From Dentipellis sp. KUC8613 (lineage: Eukaryota > Basidiomycota > Agaricomycetes > Russulales > Hericiaceae): a stretch of DNA of 64,000 bases. The notes below the pieces were generated by a model, which saw only the letters and a program-made list of their open reading frames with translations, did not search any database and was not told the DNA's origin. Every line of letters starts with the position of its first letter. Position 1 is the first letter of the stretch. Below are positions 10,284-21,777 of this stretch, in pieces. The position numbers were made by a program, and so were the translations under genes. Location of the stretch: assembly GCA_002286715.1 (NCBI GenBank), contig NSJX01000013.1, forward strand, positions 480,625 through 544,624. Reading direction: 5' to 3'.

Positions 10284-12569
10284 ATGTCTTGGCTCCCGAC
10301 GCCTTCGACAGCACGTCATATTTTCTATGGCATCCTCATCGGGTTCTCACTCTCGCTTACCTCCACGTCATTGGCCTTATACTATCGAGATCGCAAGAGG
10401 GAAAAATCATTTGAGAACCTAAGTCCGAGGCCAATCGAGTTGAGGAGCAATGAGATTCTGGACGGTGTCACTGGACTCATTGGTAATGTATGCCGCTCTC
10501 ATAACCGTGTCCTCAGGCTGACTTGTACATGTGTACGTATAGGCAATACGCCGCTTGTGCGGATCAACTCACTGAGTGATGCTCTAGGAGTGGAGATTCT
10601 TGGCAAGGCGGAGGTGCGTCACAGTGTTCCTGGACACTATTTCTGGTCTGACAGCCATCGTGAAGTATCTAAACCCTGGAGGAAGTGTCAAAGATCGCGT
10701 CGCTTTGAGAAGTAAGTTGCGAAATGGCAAGAAATCAATTTGGGAAAAACACTCATACTCTATTAGTTATTGAGGATGCGGAACGACAAGGACTGTTGTA
10801 CCCGTTCACCGGCTCCCGTATCTTTGAGGGTACGGTTGGATCCACAGGAATATCTATAGCGACCATTGCCCGTGCACGGTATACCTTGCACTTATCTCCA
10901 CGTATTTTCTTCAGAATTGACCCATAATCTTTTAGGGGGTATGACACCAGTGCGTCCCATTTATTGCGCTGTGCAAGCTTTTCCGTCAACTGAGGCTGTT
11001 TGACGCGAAGCTATTATTATGCCCGATGATGTTGCAGTGGAAAAGGTCAATGCACTGCAGGCTCTCGGGGCAGACGTCCAAAGGGTGAGGCCAGCAAGTA
11101 TCGTTGATAAGAAACAGGTCAGTGAGCGACAGTCGAGGTTTGAACCATTAATACTGATAGTTCATACCAGTACGTCGTAAGTGCGATCCTCAGTGATTGT
11201 GAAGGCCTCTCCGTTTCAACAACGTCTGTAGAATCTAGCTCGAGAATACGCACTGCACTTCACTGCAACCAATACCCATGGGTCAACCCACAATGCTCTG
11301 CCTCCAAACCATCCTCATGCCCATACACTCAAACGCTCCGAGTCTTCCGTGGTCGTTACTACAGCAGAGAGCCACGGCAACGGGTTTGCCGACACGAATG
11401 GTCATGCTGAACTGTTTGAGACAGAGGAAGAGGAGACCAGGACCAAACCACGGGGATTTTTTGCGGACCAGTTCGAAGTACGTGGACGCCCATAACCGAC
11501 ATTCCATTCCGCGCTGACCCGGTTCGAACTGCATCGGATGCAGAACAAAAGCAACTTCGCCGCCCACTTTGATGGTACAGGTCCGGAGATCTGGAGACAG
11601 ACAAATGGCGAGGCGACAGCGTTTGTGTCTGGCGCCGGTACGTCAAGGCACAGACTTCACTGTTGCGATCGTTTTCCGATGTCATAGATCGTCAGGTTCT
11701 GGAGGTACTATAGCTGGATGCGGACAATTTCTCAAGACAATGAACGAGGATATCATTGTGGCACTTGCCGATCCCGAAGGCAGCGGGCTCTATAACAAGG
11801 TCAGCAAACAGCTTCCGATCTCTCGCCCACGCTCATATGGCCCATGATCCTCTAGGTAAAGCACGGCGTTATGTATGACCGTAAGGAAAGCGAGGGCAAG
11901 AAGCGGCGGCACCAAGTTGACACCGTCGTGGAGGGCATGTCAGTGCCCCAGGCTTACCTTTTACGAGATTATAACCAACTGTCATCTAGTGGTATCAATC
12001 GGTCCACGAAAAACATTGAATTGGCATTGCCAATCATTGACGATGCCTTCCGGTCAGTTGTCTCGACTGCGCATGTGAATACGTTCCTGATGTTTGTTCT
12101 CTATTAGTATCACGGACGCTGAGGCCGTCAGCATGTCGCGGTTCTTGGTACAGCACGACGGACTATTCCTCGGATCAAGCAGCGCATGTAACCTCATGGC
12201 CTGCGTCAAGCTTGTGAAGAAGATGGGCTGGAACAGCGGTGAGAAGATTGTGACCATTCTGTGCGTATATGTTGTTATCGACACTGCGACTCGATCTCAC
12301 CCTGCTTCATCAGATGTGATTCTGGCACACGGCATTATTCTAAGGTAAGTTATCTGCTATATTGTGTGCTCGCTAACCCACCAATGTTTCTTGTTGATAG
12401 TTCTGGTACGTCAACACATGCTGTAAGAGTCCAATAGGAAGGCTAACTCTTCTGATAAACCAGGAACGAGGAATATCTCAAGAACGCTGGTATACCTGTG
12501 GACCTTGGCATTGTGCAAGACCTACTCACACAACCGTTCCCGCCTGTATCGTCCATTACTAAGATTTAG
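10284..12569 (+). CDS. Membrane-anchored cysteine synthase-like PLP enzyme (CysK/CBS family)
   Basis: PLP-dependent beta-substitution enzyme making cysteine from O-acetylserine, or a related reaction. The N-terminus has one membrane segment (IFYGILIGFSLSLTSTSLAL) followed by basic residues, as in fungal 'cysteine synthase 2', which is anchored in the outer mitochondrial membrane. The catalytic core follows: IGNTPLVRINSLS, then across introns YLNPGGSVKDRVALR, where K is the PLP lysine. The phosphate-binding region is EGTVGSTGIS, and then come GYDTTIIMPDDVAVEKVNAL and SGAGSGGTIAGC. An acidic, Ser/Thr-rich insert of about 60 residues (near 11290-11480) precedes DQFENKSNF and is typical of this subfamily. 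The C-terminal part has KNIELALPIIDDAFRITDAE, LFLGSSSACN and GIPVDLGIVQDLL. There are about twelve short introns. An acceptor choice at GKAE|YLNP is inferred. Confidence 0.9.
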
Positions 12570-12955
12570 TCATTGCGTCCCAATGGTACATACTTATAGT
12601 AAAATGATAAAATGCGGGTGATAAGATTACAATTGCGGAGGTAAGTAAGGGCGAGGTGGCGCATAAGTCGTAGCATCCGATAACAGGAGTGCAAGAGAAG
12701 GGGAGAGTCGGACAAGACAGCAGTGCATCATGGCTGAGATTGAGGCCAACCTGGGGCGTTTGGGAACACCATTGATGAGAAGTTGGGCACCGAAGATGAT
12801 GAGGACATGTTCCCGTGAGCTACAGATGCGATGCTTGGCGCGCTGGGCAAGGCCTTGTGGGACATCACTGCAGACGATGGTGCAGATGGTATTCCTGATG
12901 ATCTACATAGATCAAGTTAGCCTTCATTATTGCCACCAATTACATCCGACAATAT
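12570..12955. other. Intergenic region between convergent genes
   Basis: This is the 3' flank of both cysteine synthase (+) and ADA2 (-). On the plus strand, 12757-12920 reads as acidic peptide-like text (GNTIDEKLGTEDDEDMFP, then one stop, then GALGKALWDITADDGADG). It could be a decayed coding scrap. No complete gene is supported. Confidence 0.35.
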
Positions 12956-15302
12956 TTACCCTGCAGCAGACTGGCTGTCGTGCGTCTGGGGATGTGGCTG
13001 AGACTGGGCTGGCTGAGACTGAGACTGAGACTGAGGCTGAGGCTGAGGCTGAGGCTGCGTTTGTGCTTGCGCCTGCGCTTGAGCCTGAGCGGGTGGCTCG
13101 GCGTTGATTCTGAGGTATCCAGCTTGCACCAGGAAATCCCAGACTCGACTCGTCTTGTTCACGTCGATTTTCACTAAATCGCGCGCTTCTCGCCGGCGCA
13201 GCTTTCCTCCACGTCGCGCGTATTCTCGCACCAATGTCTCCTTGATCACAAGGTATGGCTTCGGCAGGATCCGCAGTGTGGAGCAGAGGGTCTGCTCTGC
13301 GGGAGTAAGGAGGTGTAATGATGGGCTGTTTGCCAGATTGAGAGGTGCAGCTGCGCATCATCCCAAGCAAATAAGATAGTGCATTCACACAGTTCATGGC
13401 AAGGACTTACGGGCTTTGCGACCGGGTGGGCCAGTTCCGCTCGGTCCGAGTTTAGGGGTGAGCTCGCGATCGTGGCTTCTTCGCCCATCAGGGTCCACTA
13501 GGCTACCATGACGCGTGTCGGGCGCCGACGATTGTCGCGCACTTCCGGCCCTCAGCTGTTGCAGGCGTTCAGATGGGTAGGCATCTCGCGACAGGTTTAC
13601 TTTGGCTTGGCTCTGTGGTGTAGACGATGGTTCGACGGGAACGCTAGACGAAGAGGTAAAGGAAGAACGGACCCGCTTATATGCGTCCTCTTCCCACTTC
13701 TTCACGTCGGCAGCATTCGTCAATCCGAGTCGCCTGTATTGCTGGAGTTCGGCTATCCTCTTCCGAAGTATCGCCTCGTCTGGGAAACAGTCAGCAGCGC
13801 AGCGCAGAGCAAACGCAGTGACTTACAAAGCATGTCAGTACAGAATGCTTCGTAGTCTTCGGCGGTCTGCAGCCTTGCGAATGGTCGCAAACGGTGGACT
13901 ATATCCTTCTCTTCCTTTGGCCTCTTCTTCTCGGCGGCTTGCATCTGGGATTCCATGAGGCGATTGCATACGGAAAAATGGAGAGAGGAGCCACCTTCTT
14001 ATATTCCAAAAGACCCCTGCTGAACATGAGTCCTTTGGCCTCATGTCGCTTCTCTACTCGTTGGCCATACATCTCGATCAGCGTAAGCTTGAAATTCAAT
14101 GAATCGGGCGTTTCAAACGGAAGCGGCGGCATGTTCTCTTCGACTTCGTCCTCGCCGGCGCCGTTTTCAGTGCTGCGATCTTCAGATTTAGAGGACTGTT
14201 CCTTTTTCACAACCCCGTTGGCCTTCGTTCCGTAGAACCCGTTCACGGGTATAGCGCCGTTGATAGAACCATTGTAGAGCGCCATCGGCGGGGCATTGGC
14301 AGCTTCCTTCTTCTCCTCTTCCCACCGAGCACGCGCCTTGTAGTCCGCATCGTTTTCGTCTTCTAGAATGGTGTCGCCACCCCACTCGAAGCAGAGGCCG
14401 AACTCAAGATCCTTGATAAGATCTTCCGCCTCATTGTCAAGCTCATGCTCAAACTCTAAACGACCAGGAAGGAACGTGGCCACTTCGTGGACGCCTGGAG
14501 CAGATGTGGGTGCAACTTTGGGAGGCGGCGGAGCTGTGTTCATGGTGGATATACGACGCCGTTTCCGTTCTTGGAACTCGGAAGGATCAACATCGAAGTG
14601 GACATCCATCCGCTAAGGTTAGAAACAGTCAGGAATAGGGCTTGATACATGAAAGCCGAGGCCCTTACTGGTAGTGGCCAAGTAGGAGAGTCGATATAGA
14701 CATGATTGTAATGTTCTTCGACTTCCTCTTTGGTGCGAGTGCCAACATGCTCCGCAACTGCTTGCCAGTTTCCGAGACCTTGGAGTGAGATCCCTTCTAT
14801 CAGAAGGAGCTCCCTGTTTTTTTTTTTTTGTTGTGAGATTGATACGGAAGTCAATCTTATGAAGTAACTTACTCATCTGCTCCCCAGTCCTCGGAGAATA
14901 TTGGGTATGAATGCAGTTCCTTCGAAGACAATCAGCACAGTCGCACGCTTTGAAAGAGAAATATACTTACAACTACGCGGTATGCATGCCCCCGTTTATG
15001 TTTCCCAAACTCTTTACCACTGCAGAAGCAGTTGGGGCATATATCTACACCGTCGCCGGGTTCGCATACAGGGTCTGCGCATTTTATGCGGATGGAATGG
15101 GTGAGATCGCAAAGACACCCATCACATTCAATCTGAAATCCAGGTTCGTTCACAGCTGCGCAGGAGACGCCAAGTTACGTAAGTGATAGGGCGTGAGAAC
15201 AAGTCGAAGGGGAGGGAGGGAGGAGTGGTTCATCGAGGCAAGAAAAAACATACTCGTAATTTCTTCTGGCTGGTGTTGTCTCTTTCTATGTGTCACTGTC
15301 AT
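12956..15302 (-). CDS. ADA2: Transcriptional adapter Ada2 (SAGA histone acetyltransferase module)
   Basis: Nuclear adaptor that activates Gcn5 in the SAGA complex. The first exon starts at 15302 with MTVTHRKRQHQPEE. A GT-AG join leads into the ZZ zinc finger IECDGCLCDLTHSIRIKCAD...ICPNCFCSG with GKHKRGHAYRVV. Next is the SANT domain (LLLIEGISLQGLGNWQAVAEHVG, then VEEHYNHVYI). Then come PGRLEFEHELDNEAEDLIKDL and FKLTLIEMYGQRVEKRHEAKG, both classic Ada2 blocks. The C-terminal SWIRM domain has REARDLVKIDVNKTSRVWDF and QAGYLRIN. The protein ends in an unusual dipeptide tail of AQ, PQ and SQ repeats. An in-frame ATG at 15476 could add 58 residues, but the 15302 start matches the family better. CTR9 lies divergent on the other side of the shared promoter. 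Confidence 0.95.
12990..13095. repeat. Hexanucleotide GAGACT/GAGGCT tandem tract in ADA2
   Basis: A run of gagact then gaggct units on the plus strand (about 13010-13060), grading into gcgcctgc-type units up to about 13090. On the coding minus strand it gives the dipeptide runs SQ, PQ and AQ at the Ada2 C-terminus. Such runs change length by slippage. Confidence 0.8.
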
Positions 15303-15960
15303 TGCGGGAAGTTCAAATGGGGTCTGTTCATCCACAGAAGCAAGTGTGGTGTCGCCAGGATAATAGACCCCCGCAGATGTGATGGGGGATAGAGGAAGCC
15401 TGGGTGCACCGCTGGCACCGTTGGATAAGGTAGTCCCAGACAAGGTTATGGAAGAATGAGAGCTTCTAGTGTCCACTACAAGGGTGGACGTCTGTATCGA
15501 GGGAGATGTCGTCGTGACTAAGATATGCTACAATTGGCGGTGACGAGCGGTCGAAGTTGGCCCGGTTCTTGCTGTATGCTATTGAGGGAAGCCTCCTTGG
15601 GTCCTGTAAGGCGGAATGGGGCAGCGAAGCTGGGGGACACGCGCCCTACGCGCTCGTCGTAGTCGACAATGACGACGAAGGCAATGTTTGGCTCTATTTG
15701 TAGAAGGAAGTGGACAAAAATAGGCATAATGGGCAATAAACTGCACAGCGAATTTAGATCCTGGCTCTGCTAAGTCGGCCTGCGACGCTCAACGTTCTCC
15801 TGCATCTACACCTCAATTTTATTCGACATTGTGAAGGGTAGTCGATATCGTGCTTCACGCCTTCGAGCCCGACGGCGCGTGCCGAAGAGGTTCCCAAACC
15901 GGACCGCGACTTGAGCTAGCCACCGCCACCTGGTCGGACGTCACCGGTGTCTTGACCCTC
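15303..15960. promoter_or_regulatory. Divergent promoter, ADA2 and CTR9
   Basis: 658 bp lie between the start codons of ADA2 (-) and CTR9 (+), with no other gene. I see no strong TATA box. Both products are general transcription factors, so co-expression is plausible. Confidence 0.45.
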
Positions 15961-18900
15961 ATGGCCGACTACTCCTACCTGCTTCCGTGGAATACTGCTC
16001 CGGGTCGGTCAATCGATGTTGAACTTGGAAGCTCGGAGGTCATTACCATCGAGCTCGACGATCTCGACTCCTCCGCGGACGATGTTATCGAACTTCTCAA
16101 GGAGGAGGGTTTAACGAAAGTTGGATATTGGACGCGTCTGGCTGGGGAGTATCTTCGAAGAGGGCACTTAGATGCTGCGAAGGCGATTGTGGTTGCTGCA
16201 CTACACCGTGCGTGATTTGTTGTTCTGAACGAGGTCAACTTCTTAGCCGTTTCCTTGCAGGACACGACCCCACAGATGCATCCGCGCCTATCCTCACCGC
16301 CTTGCTCGCCAATGTGCAGCTGGCACAAGCCCGAAGGGCTCCCAAAATCAAGCTTCCGAACGCCCGTAGGTTGACACTGTCATGTTCCTCGAGATTTACC
16401 CATTGTTGGCCTTAGGTCAGGACGATATGTCTAGCGAGCAGTCAAGAGATGCCTATGTGACAGAAGCGACCCAAAATCTCAACAATATCGACAAGTTGTA
16501 CAGGGACAATGGCCATACGTTGTCTCAAGAACTTCTGTATCTCACTCGAGGTACGATGACATTTGTGCTATCCGTCTCCCTCCCTGAAGTTGACTTTCGC
16601 GCTAGCAATTCACCAATTGGCCAGCCGATCAATGGATGATGCGTTGAAGTCTTTCGAAGCTGTGCTCGCTGAAAAGCCTACAAATGTGATTGCGCTCGTT
16701 GGGAAGGTGTGTTAGTCCGCTTCCGCGCAGCGCATCTACTTCAGTTCTGTTTAGGGCCGAATTCTCTATGCCAGGCGCCAGTATCAGGCAGCGCTCAAGA
16801 TATTCCAGCACGTACTTCAATTGAACCCCTACTGTCTTCCCGATCCTCGCATTGGTATTGGCTTGTGCTTATGGGCGATGGGTCATAAAGAGAAAGCCAG
16901 AGCAGCATGGCAGCGTAGTATGGAAGTGGTGCGTCAATAACGCGTCGTCACGTAATCATTCTCATTGTCCTTGCGCAGAACCCATCCGAATGGTCCGCAC
17001 AACTGCTGCTTGGGCTTGAGGCGCTGAACGCAAGCAAGAACCCGAACATGGACGAGGAGGAGCGTGCCAGGGAGATCATGACCGGTACGAAGTACATCGA
17101 GCGTGCTTTCAACGGAAATCAGCGAAACGCGGCTGCGGCCAATGCTCTCTGCGACATTTTCCTTCGCAAGGGATTGAACAACCGAGTGCGTTCCACCTCT
17201 TGATCATTCATGGACGACTGGCTAACTGTCTTCCTAGGCAATGAAGCTGGCCGAGCGAACGATCCAGTTTGCTGATACTTTGACAGTGTTGACGGAAGGC
17301 TACATCAGAGCTGGACGTGTGTGCCATGCGCAGGGGCTCCTTGCGGATGCGATGAAGCACTACGAACGTGCGATGGAGACAGGCCAACCGAAGCATGTTG
17401 TTGGGACTATTGGTCTGGCTCAGTTGACATTGCAGAAAGGTGAGTTCTTTGGCGACTTCTTCCTTTTTCGGCGCTTAGTCTCCCCTTACAGATGAAATTC
17501 CCCCTGCCATTCACCTCCTTGACGGACTTCTCCAGCCTCCTAATCCTCAGCGGTCGTTGGAAGCCACAGTGATGCTAGCATCCCTTCGTGCCTTTCCACG
17601 TCCCGGTGTTTCCAGCTCAGACGCGATCCAGGACAAAGCCCGCGCGCGGGAGTTGTTCGACCGTCTGCTCAAAACTATCGATCAACATCAACATGAAGAA
17701 GGAGTTATGCATACGAATGGGAATTCCCAATCTTCTACTCCTCCTTCACGGGCCATCTTGGATGACCTAGAGATGTACGTCGAGATCGCTCGTTTATGGC
17801 AAAACGAGAACTTGGAGCGGACTGGGAAGATGCTCCGGGAGGCTCTCAGAATCAGCGAAGCTAACGGCACCCCCGACCCTCGCCTATTGAATAATCTTGG
17901 TGTTTTGGCTCATTTCGATGAGCGGCATCAAGATGCAAGGGCGATGTATGAGAAAGCGTTGACGACTGCTGCAAGCCTCGGCGCGGACGCTGCGGAGGCG
18001 ATCTCAACTACCGTTCTGTACAACCTTGCCAGAGTATACGAGGATATCGGTGAAACCTCCATGGCTAGCGAGGCATACGAGAAGCTGCTGTCCAGGCATC
18101 CTGAATACGTAGATGGTATGCGGCATTCTTGCTTCACGTCGCCGAGACCCTGATTCACGCTATGTATATAGCGAAAATCCGACAGGCGCACATGCTCACG
18201 AACTTGAGTCGGCATAACGACGCACACGAGCTTCTGAAACAAGCCCTATCGTCCCAAAACGACAATCTCAACCTCCGCGCCTTCTACACTTACTTCCTTA
18301 TCCAATCCAACCTCTCCAAACCCGCTCGTGACTTCGTATTCGCCACACTCAAAGACCACGACAAGCATGACGTGTACTCATTATGCGTCGCTGGCTGGAT
18401 ACAGTACCACCAATCCCGGGAGAATCGGGATGCGAAGGCTGCGGAAGACCGCAAGCGTGGTTTCCAGCGGAGCGCGGAATTTTACGAAAAGGCGCTCGTC
18501 CTCGACCCCATGTGCGCGGTGGCCGCCCAGGGTCTCGCTATCGTCACCGCCGAAGACGCCCTTGGTACGCTAGGTGGTGCACTACCTCCGGGCCCCAGTC
18601 CTGATGAGCCGCAAAAACGGCTTGTCAACGCTCGCGAAGCATTGGATATCTTCGCAAAGGTCCGGGAGTCGCTGAATGATGGTAGCGTGTATGTCAACAT
18701 GGGACACTGCTACTATGCCCGCGACGAGTACGACCGGGCCATCGAGAGTGTGAGTCCAGCATGCGCTTCTCGACGATTTGGGAAGCCACTTGTGCTAATT
18801 GGTCCCGGTGTCCGCTTTTCACCTGTAGTACGAAACGGCATCAAATCGATACTACGCGGGCCACGACGTCTCGGTGCTGATGTGCTTGTGCCGGTCCTGG

Positions 18901-20002
18901 TACTCGAAAGCGAACAAGGATCAATCATTCGCGGCGATGAACACCGCACTTGGATATGCTCAGAAGGTGATCCTTCACGTAACTTGAACCCTGGTCTAGC
19001 GGCCACGCTGACCTGCTCCGTCGGTTTAGGCTCTTCATATTGAGCCCAGTGACAAGGCTGTTCTGTACAATATCGCCATGATCCAGCAGAAGGCAGCGGA
19101 GATGCTCTTTGCGCTCGGCAGCTCCAAGCGGACGCTGAAGGACCTGCAGCACGCGATCGAGCACGCGGGCCACGCGCAGAAGTTGTTTGCCTCGCTCGCG
19201 GAGGACTCGTCGCCGTCGGTGCCGTACAGCCGTGACATAGCAGATCAGCGCCGCAAGTACGGCGATACGATGCTGCGCAAGTCAGAGGAGCATCTGGCCG
19301 CCCAGCGTCAGCACGAGGCGGAGCAGCAGGCGAGAGTGGAAGCCGCCAGGCAGAAGAGGCAGGAGGAGAAGGACAGGCAGGAGGCAATTGAGGTGAGATC
19401 AATAGCGCCCGTGTCACGGTGCGACGTGTTGTCTGACGTGCTTGTTACAGCGTGAGCGTGAGGAGCAGCTACGTGCCCAGGCGGAACGGCTGGCAGAAGA
19501 GCGCCGGAAGGCGAAGGAGGACGTGAAGGCGTGGATGCTGGAGGCAAAAGCGGAGAGCGATGACGAGCGGGAGCGCAAGGCCCGCAAGGCTGCTAACAAG
19601 AAGGTGAAGTCCGAGGCTGTCAGCGGCGACGAGGCTATGCCGAGCGCAGAGCCGAAGAAGCGGAGGTCCAGGAAAGTCAAGAAGGAGAGCGGGGCTGAGA
19701 AAACGGAGGACGATGAGGGAGCACTCTTCACGGACGAGGAAGAAGGGGACAAGCCAGCGAAAAAGGTATGTCTTGGTCTCGGGGTGCATGAGAGTGTGGG
19801 TAGCTCAACACGCTTCGTTGACAGCGGCCAAAGAAACGTGTCATTCGGGACGACGATGAAGAGGAGCCGACGGGTGGCCCTCGGAAGAAGCAGTAGTAAG
19901 TACTGGAAGTTCTGGTGGGATACCCTCGCTCATCCTATTCGGCCTTCTCTTTCTAGTAAAAGCAAGGAGTTCATTTCCGACTCAGACGAGGAAATGTCCT
20001 GA
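15961..20002 (+). CDS. CTR9: Paf1 complex subunit Ctr9 (TPR protein)
   Basis: Scaffold of the Paf1 complex, which travels with RNA polymerase II and promotes H2B ubiquitination and H3K4/K36 methylation. The start at 15961 gives MADYSYLLPW..., then the family N-terminus IDVELGSSEVITIELDDLDS and EVGYW-type text (KVGYWTRLAGEYLRRG). Tetratricopeptide repeats follow: KSFEAVLAEKPTNVIALVGK, FQHVLQLNPYCLPDPRIGIG (a Ctr9 hallmark), then ARELFDRLL, RAMYEKALTTA, FYEKALVLDPMCAVAAQGLAI and VYVNMGHCYYARDEYDRAIE. The last third is a long charged coiled coil (Glu/Arg/Lys-rich, 19300-19600), then acidic serine-rich text ending SDSDEEMS, which is typical of the family. About fifteen short introns interrupt it. 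Joins checked in the first exons are in frame. Confidence 0.95.
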
Positions 20003-20358
20003 TGCTCCGCCTGCTCTGCTCCGCCATCTGGTTTTGCTTGATGTTGTTCTTTATTTTATAGCCCTTGTATCACTGCTCAGGCGAGACGCCATATTACTCC
20101 ACACGTCTACATGTAATTATCTTTTTGCTGTAAACCCCATACATGGATTAGTTGTACCAGGCGGGGGCTTTCATGTTAATGGCCGCCGCTGCGCTCGCAC
20201 TGCGCGCAGTCGTTTTGGGCGCCTAAGTCATTCACACCCCACACGGAGGAAGACGTCTTCACGCTTCTTACCACCACGTACCATGCATAGGCCTGCATAG
20301 AAAACCTTGCCTAGACCAACGAATATCTGTTGGAAACGATACATACAGCCCTTGACTT
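20003..20358. other. Intergenic region CTR9 to HIT1
   Basis: 356 bp with no coding signal that I can support. It holds the CTR9 3' end (AT-rich near 20035-20080) and the HIT1 promoter. Confidence 0.5.
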
Positions 20359-21264
20359 ATGCCTCCACGTCGTGCACCCTGTCAAATTTGCAACACAAAC
20401 GAATCCAAGTACAGTTGCTCAAAATGTCTAGTACTTTAGTTCGTTCGAGTTCATTTCTTCCCAGCGTCTTTTTTCTCAGTCATCCGCAGCTGCTCTGTTG
20501 CCTGTTATAAGCAACATAAAGGTCTGTCCCCTCTCTTCCATTCACACGCCCGCTCAGCGAAATTCAAGATTTTCTCCAGAGTCTTCCTGCGGCACAGAGG
20601 CATCGGGGAGTAGGTCACAGCCTCCACCTTCCCCTCCGGTCGACGGCGTGCCGAGAAATGCCCAGCAAGTGCCTCGTGAATGTATAGGCAAGAAATAACT
20701 TTCTTGGCACTGGGCACTGCTGACGGCGCCATGTAGGCGCAGACAGTGCCGAAGGGCAAGGCTTGGAAGTAAAAAAACCTCTGCGCCCTCTGACCAGCCT
20801 CCACTGGCCGTACGTCCCGGAGGAGTCGGCGTACCCAGACCCACTCAAGCGAGACGACCCGAAACCGTTGCAGCTCCACCAGTATGAAGCCATAGGTATG
20901 TAGCGCCCCGCCAAGCATGCTAAGATCACTGAAACACAAATTTCGCGATTATCAACGTATAGCGACGTCCCAAGCCATCCGCCGCGCCCTCGCCACGCAC
21001 CCGAGGCTTAAGGAAGTACTAAGGCATATTGACTCCCTGCGCGGCACGCAACGCGAGCAGGCGCTGCAGCATGCGCTGGGCGTGTCCAAGGCAGACGCGA
21101 TGCCGGACGGAAGTCTCGCCGAGAGGGAGAGGGGAGTGTCTGGCTTGACTGTAGGAGATGACGATCGGAAGGCCCTCCGTGCACTTGCGGAGGCTGTGGA
21201 GGCTGCTGTACGAGGAGGAAGGGAAGATATTCTCGGGCTGGATTGGAGCGACTCCGAGGCGTGA
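20359..21264 (+). CDS. HIT1: HIT-type zinc finger protein Hit1/ZNHIT3 (box C/D snoRNP assembly)
   Basis: Hit1 and its human homologue ZNHIT3 stabilise Rsa1/NUFIP during box C/D snoRNP assembly in the nucleus. Five exons can be joined: 20359-20438, 20490-20521, 20580-20675, 20737-20895 and 20963-21264. They total 669 nt, or 222 codons plus stop. The zinc finger reads PCQICNTNESKYSCSKCLV and, across the first intron, LYCSVACYKQHK, which gives the treble-clef cysteines and the final His/Cys pattern. A proline-rich linker leads to LTSLHWPYVPEESAYPDPL. The C-terminal helical domain has IRRALATHPRLKEVLRHIDS and a later RKALRALAEAVEAAV, matching the Hit1/ZNHIT3 C-terminal domain. It ends LDWSDSEA. 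All introns are 51-67 nt GT-AG. The small exons hide the gene from simple open-frame searches. Confidence 0.85.
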
Positions 21265-21777
21265 GGACTGCAGATGCTCCGTTCGGAGTGCTGCGGCTCT
21301 ATTATAAGCAAGGCGTGTACGGTGTTCTGAATCTATTCTTGTATGGCCACACTGGACGGGGCGCAGCTACGGAAGTCATCGGCTCGTGGGGATGGAGAAA
21401 AGTGTCACGAGTACGGAGCGATGGCCCTGTCAGCTTGGCTGAGCTGCTGACTGCGCCCTGAGCGAACACAGCCATCTTCCCAAGCTGGTGCCGGGAGGGA
21501 TATAGCTCGGGCAAGCGTGTTGGTGTTTGTGTCAAGACCTGTCCCTTGCAGCCATCCCCTCCAGCAACGACATTTGAACAGAGTCGGTGAGCTCGGAGAG
21601 AACAATAGACAAGCGAGCGCTATTCTTGACGGCGGCAACACTCAAACGGGGTTAAGGTTTCCTTGGCTGCTCTTGTCCCACCACCATTGATCTCGACAAA
21701 AGGCACTCACGCCTAACCACCATCCTCCCTCCCTCCTCCTCCTCCTCCCGTCCCTCCCCCTCCCCTCCTCCGCCGCG
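21265..21777. promoter_or_regulatory. Upstream region of aspartic protease gene
   Basis: 513 bp without a gene. The last 57 bp before the ATG (21720-21776) are almost pure C/T (ccctccctcctcctcctcc type), which is a common fungal pyrimidine-rich core promoter or 5' UTR. No TATA box was seen. Confidence 0.5.

Noticed and set aside
18713..19417. 234-codon minus-strand open frame
   Set aside because: Antisense to CTR9 coiled-coil exons; Ala/Arg/Ser-rich shadow.
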